Shown here one piece after another: positions 9,372-14,873 of a stretch of DNA of 14,873 bases. Location: positions 1 to 14,873 of the forward strand of contig JADGJH010000737.1 of NCBI GenBank assembly GCA_027596945.1, given 5' to 3'. Made by a program: the position numbers and the translations under genes. The notes under the pieces are model-generated. The model was not told the DNA's origin. It ran no database searches and worked only from the letters and a program-made list of their open reading frames with translations. The stretch is from Physocladia obscura (lineage: Eukaryota; Chytridiomycota; Chytridiomycetes; Chytridiales; Chytriomycetaceae). Within the stretch, counting starts at the first letter, position 1. Each line of letters begins with the position of its first letter.

Positions 9372-10098
9372 TCATTTTGCCATCATTGCCAAAAACTCGT
9401 TATAATCAATTTGCCCATCTTTGTTATAAGAAAAAATAATTAAAACACTGTGATTTACTGAGAAATAAAACACCATACCTCCATTCACATCATAATCATT
9501 CAACATTGCTGCAATATCACCATCTGACAAATTCTCTCCCATAGACGCCATCACATGCCTCAGTTCTTGCGCGGAAATAAAACCGTTCCCATCTTCGTCG
9601 AAAACCTGTTGAGTACAAACAGATAAGAGACACACATATTCCAAATCAAAACAAAACCTTAAAAGCACTCCTCAACTCCTCTTCACTATCAACCTCCCTC
9701 ATTTTCCTCGCCATAAGATCGATAAACTCGTCGAACTCAATGGCACCGTTCCCATCAACATCAATTTCAGCAACAAGATCATGTACTTCCCCATCCGTGG
9801 CGTCGAGCCCAAACTGACGCATCACGAGCGCAAGCTCTGCTGGTGTAATGTGGTTATCTCCGTCCTTGTCAAACATTGTGAATGCTTGGCGGAAATCCGA
9901 TATTTCTTGATCGGTAAAGTTGTGGGTTTTAGGGAATGTTTTCGCCGTTGAGGATACAGGAGATAATGTTGGAGATGGTGGGGCTGTTGATGATGCTGTT
10001 ATTGGCGGCGTTGTTGTCGCCGTTGCTGTTGAGACTCGTTCAGGTTTTGCTTGGGTGGTGGCGGCCATTTGGGATTGTACTTTTGAGGAATCGAACAT
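9372..10098 (-). CDS. Calmodulin-like protein with four EF-hands and an N-terminal extension
   Basis: Minus-strand exons are 10098-9658, 9605-9479 and 9418-9372, with introns of 52 and 60 bases (GT-AG, phases 0 and 1). The product is about 204 residues. After a Ser/Thr/Pro/Ala-rich N-terminal tail of about 65 residues comes a full calmodulin-type body. Its four calcium loops are [36 protein letters not shown] and [12 protein letters not shown]. The fourth is rebuilt exactly by the second splice. [19 protein letters not shown] matches the calmodulin central linker. All loops keep acidic residues at positions 1 and 12, so four calcium ions should bind. Start choice is uncertain: ATGs in frame at 10200, 10098 and 10068 give 238, 204 or 194 residues. 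I chose 10098 because the DNA upstream looks non-coding, although 10200 has the better -3 A context. It is probably a calmodulin-related sensor rather than canonical calmodulin, given the tail and sequence divergence. Confidence 0.85.
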
Positions 10099-10273
10099 GG
10101 AAAACAAAAAACCGAAAATCAAATTCAAAATTCGTGGGTTTGATGTCGGCGTTTCAAAGATGAAAGAATAAACATTACAAAATGTTATTGCAAAGGACAT
10201 TGTGTGAGTGTGAATGAATAGATGAATTACTACTTAATAATGGCGGCACGCAGAAATTTATCAAAAAATACTT

Positions 10274-12489
10274 TCAACTTCCGTCATTTTGGTGCTTTTG
10301 ACAAAACTTGTGACACTCTTCCTGAATTTGATCAGGCTGTATTTGCTTCTTTTCAGAGCCAGTGCCGTCTTCGCTCTCACAGTGAGCTTCGTTTTCTTTT
10401 GGAGATTGTTTACTGGATACTTGACTATGGCTATGCTCTAATTCTTCATGATCATAGCTATGCCCGTCATAATCACCGTGTCCAGTGTGTTCAAATTTAT
10501 GGCGATCTTGTTCAAAAAAACCATGGTCGTGACTGAATGGGTCATGGTCATGACTGAATGGGCCATGATCGTAACCAAACGAGCCATGCTCGAATGGACT
10601 GTGATTAAATCGATAACCACCTCTCCCTGCTCTTCCTCTGCCACCAAATTTGCCTTTTGCTGGTTTCTTTAAAAGCTGTTGAACACGCACTTCATCGTCA
10701 GGATCGCACGATTTTAGTAATACTTCTTTAATTCGTTGGATTTCGTCATGAAGATTTGCAACGCTGATGCTGTTTTCTGATGACGAAGATGACGATTTCT
10801 TGTTAAAAGATGATGTGGAAGTTGCAGTATTTTCAGAAGAATTATCAAACGGTCTCAATGCATCAGGATTGGCGAATATCGGGTTTGGATTCGGCGTAAA
10901 TGGCAGTCCGCGATAAGAACAACAATTTTTTCCATCACCGTCAACAGCAACAGTTTTCTGCTTATCTATAACATTCTTTGTTAAATCCAAGTCCATAGCA
11001 GTACTAGCAGTTTTTACTGTGCAGGACCCGGACTCTTGCCCACCATTCGTGCTGCCAAATGGACAGTGCCCAATTTCGTGGTCCTGAGTTTCACCAGACT
11101 GGTGAAAACGACGCATTTTTTCGCCAATTATTTTAGTATACAATTCAAGAAGTTTGTCAATTAAAGATTCTTGGCGTTTGAGCGATGGCACAGATTTGAG
11201 ATTAGATTCAAGAAATTTCACGCGCAGAGTTAGTCTTGCTGGTCCGCGGCCTCCACCACGTGCATCATGACGAAAACTAGAAGATCCTTCAGCAACATCG
11301 TTGTCATTGTCATGGTGCATATGGTTGCATTGATCGAGTGAATGTCGATCGTGGTTGTGGTGGTAGTGGTCATGACGATCAAACAGTCGGAAAGGTACAG
11401 TAAAGTCTTCGGATTGTGTGCCAACAGATGTTGTCTTGACACCGTCTTTTTGCTGTTTTTCTTCGTTTTTTTCTTGTGGGTGACTGTGTAGTGCATCGGA
11501 AGAGAGCGGTGTTTCTGGTGGTATAGATACAGGAGATGGATTTTGGTTCTGTGGTGACGCAGATGGTGAAGTGGAAGAATCGAGAGAAGCAGAAGATGAA
11601 GAAAAAGTAGGAAAAGATTGGGTGTAGGGTAGAAAAGAAGAGGTTGCTGGAGCTGTTGGTGCTTGCGGAAAAGCAGGCAATGTGTCAAGAAATGAAAAAT
11701 TGTTTGGGTTTTGATTTTGGAACGCAAACTCAGCAGATGAAAGCGCCAAGTCCGCAATCAGATGAGATCCAGCACCACCGGCAATTTCTGTATTTGGCAG
11801 AAGCAACTGTTGTTGCTGCAAACGCTGCTGGGGGGTTGCGAATCCCATTAGATTCTCACTCTGTGACTGAAGGGAAGCAAGAAACGCGTGCATATCGAGA
11901 TCCATGTCAAAGTCCATATCAATCGAGAACGAATTGAGGTTGAAAGTGGATGTTGCCGTAAAAGACTGAGGATCAGTTTGCTGTTGCTTTGCAATAACCA
12001 ATGATGGCGCAGAGTTCAACGGTGGATACTGCGGATACGGCGGGTAGAGCGCGTGGCTGTGCCGCAGCGTGGGATGTCCAAGTGGCAATTGGCTCTCACC
12101 GATTTGCAGCGGAATCGGCGCAGGAAGTTGCTGGATAGTTGAAGCAGTAGAAGAGGCTGAAGTAGTGGAAGTTGAAGAAGCCGAAACAAGGCTCCGCAGC
12201 AGCGTGTTCTCGGCACCCAGCGTGATTTGGGCCTGCGTTGCCTGCGCCAACTGTGCTTCCAATTCGGCCACCCGATTCTCCAGCGTCACAACATGGTTCT
12301 TTTTGCGCTCGATGAATGCTGAATAAAAGACAAAGCTCTCAGCAAATACTTAACCAGAACGAGAAATTTACCTTTCTGAGCTGCCCGCACTTGTTCCTGC
12401 CGTAAATTCGCTGCCGGTTTGTTTGTCGGCTTCCGTCCTACCTTTTTGGTCCCATGCAGCAACTTGTTTTTGTCTGCCTCGTTTTCCAT
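10274..12489 (-). CDS. bZIP transcription factor (Yap/Pap1-like) with His/Asp-rich tracts
   Basis: Minus-strand exons 12489-12372 and 12318-10274 give about 720 residues; the 53-base intron (GTAAAT...TTCAG, phase 1) splits the basic region. The ATG at 12489 is the first in frame. The joined basic region reads RQEQVRAAQKAFIERKKNHV (about residues 30-49), followed by a leucine zipper with heptad positions 52, 59, 66 (Ala), 73 and 80. It resembles the Yap1/Pap1 pattern NRAAQRAFRERK, but Val34 and Ile42 stand where the family has invariant Asn and Arg. The rest is low complexity: Ser/Thr/Gln/Pro-rich, likely activating. It also has a His-rich tract (about 348-380), a predicted helical segment (about 401-436, TLRVKFLESNLKSV...), an RG-rich patch (about 593-610) and His/Asp/Phe heptad repeats (about 610-670). 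Nuclear DNA binding is expected from the family. Metal binding by the His tracts is inference. Confidence 0.85.
10500..10600 (-). repeat. Degenerate 21-base tandem repeats inside the bZIP coding sequence
   Basis: Four or five imperfect copies of a 21-base unit encode a heptad of the form Phe-Ser-His-Asp-His-Gly/Asp-Pro (for example SHDHDPF, SHDHGFF, GYDHGPF). The reading frame is kept because the unit is a multiple of three. Copy number could vary between strains. The array is very rich in His, Asp and Phe. Confidence 0.7.
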
Positions 12490-12492
12490 TTC

Positions 12493-13125
12493 TTGATTCA
12501 AAATCAACCTTTCTGGTTTGATTCGGAAACTGCTTTGCTCTGATTGACTTTTTCTCTCCGCCGTTCCTTCTTTTCTTTGCTCTAACCATTTGAAATGAAT
12601 TGCTTCAATTTAAACACATTCAACAACTTAACCAGTGACACAACACAAATTTTTATTCCGAGCAACATTTGTTTATTTCTTATAATTATTGTTTATAGCT
12701 TGTCCCAGTTCTAACGCATTTTTTCAATTCATGGATCACTTTATTGAAAGTGTTGTGTATTTTTGACACCTATTTTCTTTTGCAATGAATTCAGAAAAAA
12801 AAACAGAAACAACCTTTGCCTTTTACTTCTATATTTTGCGAGAATTTTTAAGGATAATTTTAGCAGCCAGCGATCCTGCCGAGGGGCCCGTAACTTGATA
12901 ACAGCGCGTAAAACCGCCATGTGCAAGGACAAGTAAAGTTGATTCACGCCAAACGAATGGTGCGTTTGTCGTAAAGAATTGCGGGAGGCAGCGGGCTCAA
13001 ATGACGTGGAATATTTCCGTTTGCGTTTGCTTTACCATTTGCATTAGCATTGTATGTGTTTGTGTTGTCTTTTGCATTTCTTGGTTGCCATTTTCAATCA
13101 GTTTTGCAAATCAAACCAATCCAAG
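12493..13125. other. Divergent intergenic region between the bZIP and SNX3 genes
   Basis: About 630 bases separate the two genes, whose starts face away from each other, so it should hold both promoters. A minus-strand frame at 12741-12947 has no recognisable motif and is probably chance. Near 13000 there is a TGACGTGG sequence, which resembles a CRE/bZIP site, and several TTTGC-rich repeats lie just before the SNX3 start. The frame ahead of the bZIP ATG is open back to about 12610 but has no ATG, so a longer bZIP N-terminus cannot be excluded. Confidence 0.45.
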
Positions 13126-13966
13126 ATGTCGCGCAACTGGCCCGAAGGTTACTTTGTAGCACTTTATTTAACTGTCTCTGAGCTTGTATGAGTTGCTCAT
13201 GCCAGCCTTTTTTGAAAACCAGGAATCGCAAAGATTGACTTCAGAGAACAGGTTATAACGAATGAGAACAGCCACCCAACTTTTTGCAATTAACTCGTCT
13301 TGCTGATCCAATATTCGATGCTCTACAGACTGCCGAAGAACGTTACGGAATCCCTGAAAACTTCCTCGAAATCGAAGTGCGAAACCCACAAATCCAAGGT
13401 GAAACAATGCAAACCGTTATGTACTGCTTGCAAACAACGTAACTGTCACTAAATATGCAAATAAAGGAACGGGCCGTTCGCAGTTTGTAGATTACGAAAT
13501 AATCTGCCGGGTAAGCCACGGCTGACCGATTTAGTGAGTTTTTTACGGTTCTAACTTGTAGTACTCTTCAGACAAATATCCCAGCATTCAAACTAAAGCA
13601 GTCGTCTGTGCGCAGAAGATATTCCGACTTTGAGTGGTTCAGAGATGTTCTCGAACGGGAGTCATCAAAGTACGTTTGTCAGGCCTAATCTCAATTTTCT
13701 TGACACCTCTCATATTTATAATCAGGGTCAACATCCCTCCATTACCAGGAAAAGTCTACACAAATAGATTCTCTGACGAAGTGATTGAATTTCGTCGTGC
13801 CGGAATTGAGAGGTTCTTGCAAATGTAAGTACTTCTCTTCAAAATAGTGTTGGCATTCCTTTAACCCTTTCTCAGTGTTGCTGGGCATCCACTGCTCCAA
13901 ACCGGCTCGAAGTACTTAGGTGTGTTTATCCAAGATCCAAATTTTCGACGCGAAAATTATCAATAA
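13126..13966 (+). CDS. SNX3: Sorting nexin 3 / Grd19 homologue (PX domain), six exons
   Basis: A PX-domain protein that binds PtdIns3P on early endosomes and helps retromer return cargo to the Golgi. Exons are 13126-13155, 13272-13398, 13467-13510, 13572-13669, 13726-13824 and 13876-13966, giving about 162 residues, the usual SNX3 length. Introns are 51-116 bases, several with CTAAC/CTAAT branch sites. Joined exons read [15 protein letters not shown], then [33 protein letters not shown], a PPLPGK loop, [12 protein letters not shown] and [14 protein letters not shown] supplies the Arg and Tyr that grip the phosphoinositide; the Lys of PPLPGK and the Arg of EFRR complete the pocket. Exons 2 to 6 are firm. 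Exon 1 ([10 protein letters not shown]) is less so: an alternative donor at 13148 joined to an acceptor at 13266 also keeps frame and gives 161 residues. I preferred the version with the CAG acceptor. Confidence 0.88.
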
Positions 13967-14490
13967 TTGGATCATACGTATCCCTCGTTTTTTTTCTTTC
14001 TTTTGTTGTTTTTCGTCAAAAACGTATATTTGTTTTCATCGTATTGATGTAACAATCTCCATCACCGAGTACAATCGACCTTCCAAATGAAAGTTGCTAG
14101 TACTATTTTTCAGTGATTAGCTTGACGAAGCTGCTGTATAACTGATATGAAGATTCTTGGAATGGCTCCTTTGAGTGAATCTGAAGGCAAATTTTTTTTT
14201 GCCATGTTATATTGTGCCAGACTTGATATTCAACTTCCAGGACATATTGTAATGACAAATCATATTTAAAGATGTTTTTTTTTTTTGCAAAAAAATCACA
14301 CAAATTTTAGTTTCCACCAACTTACAAATATCTCTCACATTGGAAGACTTCCAAAACTGGGACAAATGAAAAAGACAAAATGTCTTTGTCCCAGCAGGAC
14401 AGGCAGTTTGTCCAAGGGACATTTTTATCAAGATGAAAAAATGGTCTTGACAAAAACAAATTTTTATCCCAAAAAAGATAAAACACTAAA
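13967..14490. other. AT-rich region with clustered GGACA/TGTCC inverted repeats
   Basis: The first part is presumably the SNX3 3' untranslated region. No recognisable gene is present; weak frames on both strands (14103-14303 minus, 14285-14494 plus) lack family motifs. At about 14360-14425 the motif GGGACA and its complement TGTCCC recur several times in alternating orientation, forming overlapping hairpins directly upstream of the broken Myb-like gene. Confidence 0.45.
14359..14456. repeat. Cluster of short inverted repeats (GGGACAAA / TTTGTCCC and others)
   Basis: GGGACAAA at about 14360 pairs with TTTGTCCC about 26 bases later, and inside it GACAAA pairs with TTTGTC. A second pair uses TGTCCC (about 14388) with GGGACA (about 14416), and a third uses TCAAGA with TCTTGA further on. 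Such nested palindromes are common at the subterminal ends of DNA transposons, where transposase binds, but no element border is identified. Confidence 0.45.
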
Positions 14491-14820
14491 ATGAACAAAC
14501 AGCCAACTCAGAGCACCAAAAAAGCACCCAAAACACCAGCAGCAGCAACAGCAATCAAACTGCATGGAAATAATTGGCAGCTGCACAAAATCGAAAATTT
14601 ACTGGATATTATCGACAATGTTCTTCTGTCTGGGTCAAATGAATGGGATGGTGTCATCATGTGGTGCACTGCACTGGGCTACAATTGAGATGCCAAAGCT
14701 GTCAAAAGCAAGTATAAGAAGCTGCAAAATTTCAAGAAGAAAACTGGAGATCCTACCTGCCCCCACAAGTTGTTTGCACAAAACAAATTGTCATATTAGA
14801 GAGATTTTGCAAAACAGAAT
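14491..14820 (+). pseudogene. Broken Myb/SANT-like (DUF6818-like) gene
   Basis: From the ATG at 14491 a Lys/Ala/Thr-rich start leads into NWQLHKIENLLDIIDNVLLS and NEWDGV, then a TGA at 14686-14688. The same frame continues with DAKAVKSKYKKLQNFKKKTG and DPTCP, then meets a TAG and another TGA. This follows the Myb/SANT-like domain common in fungi, oomycetes and algae: a first helix with LLxxVE, NEWxxV, then RDAKSLKxKFxxL and KKPTGDPxCP. The TGA falls exactly where the family has Arg before Asp-Ala-Lys. Such domains often come with mobile elements or as expanded DNA-binding families. It could be a dead copy, or the TGA could lie in an unrecognised intron, though no convincing splice sites flank it. 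Confidence 0.6.
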
Positions 14821-14873
14821 TCCTTGTGAGAATTCACTGTGGGACCATATGAAATTCCTTAAAACAAAGTTTG

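Noticed and set aside
10222..10536. Plus-strand open frame of 104 codons
   Set aside because: It overlaps the bZIP 3' end antisense and has no recognisable feature.
11230..11757. Minus-strand open frame of 175 codons inside the bZIP gene
   Set aside because: It is an out-of-frame shadow of the low-complexity Ser/Thr/His coding sequence and shows biased Leu/His/Thr runs only.
12741..12947. Minus-strand open frame upstream of the bZIP, considered as a small basic protein
   Set aside because: No start context, motif or splice partner supports it; its Lys/Arg/Leu content suits a chance frame in AT-rich DNA.
1..14873. CRISPR arrays, bacterial operons, tRNA or rRNA genes
   Set aside because: No regularly spaced repeats, Shine-Dalgarno-led operons, B-box (GGTTCGAATCC-like) or rRNA signatures were seen; spliced genes make the window eukaryotic.

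Overview
The window looks like nuclear DNA from a fungus, most likely an early-diverging, zoosporic (chytrid-type) lineage. Its genes are broken by short GT-AG introns of about 51 to 143 bases, several with CTAAC/CTAAT-like branch sites. The protein families are eukaryotic: lysophosphatidic acid acyltransferase, SNX3/Grd19 sorting nexin, calmodulin-like protein and a Yap-type bZIP. The repeats include a DIRS-order tyrosine-recombinase retroelement. The lineage is inferred from overall character, not from a diagnostic marker.

Layout. 1-816 (+): the 3' part of a PlsC-family acyltransferase; the window opens inside one of its introns. 873-2475: AT-rich, with no supportable gene. 2476-2800 (-): a decayed reading frame of unknown origin. 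2896-4584 (+): a three-exon type II membrane glycosyltransferase (GT-B, group 1). 4585-6390: a gene-poor stretch with decayed coding-like fragments, one of them RasGEF-like. 6390-8071 (+): a dead DIRS-type element (RT tail, RNase H, tyrosine recombinase). 8183-9090 (-): a dead Ty3/gypsy-type pol fragment (integrase and RNase H). 9372-10098 (-): a calmodulin-like protein with an N-terminal extension. 10274-12489 (-): a long bZIP protein with an unusual basic region and two His/Asp-rich tracts. 13126-13966 (+): a compact six-exon SNX3/Grd19 gene. 14491-14820 (+): a broken Myb/SANT-like (DUF6818-like) gene.

The living genes are housekeeping or regulatory: phospholipid synthesis, Golgi glycosylation, calcium signalling, transcription and endosomal retrieval. 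There is no sign that they form a cluster. They are single genes separated by repeat relics.

The best leads are two. The bZIP lacks both of the most invariant DNA-contacting residues of its family. Several unrelated relics share C-to-T/G-to-A type lesions (Arg to TGA, Arg to Cys, Arg to Gln, Asp to Asn), which suggests transition-driven decay of repeats.
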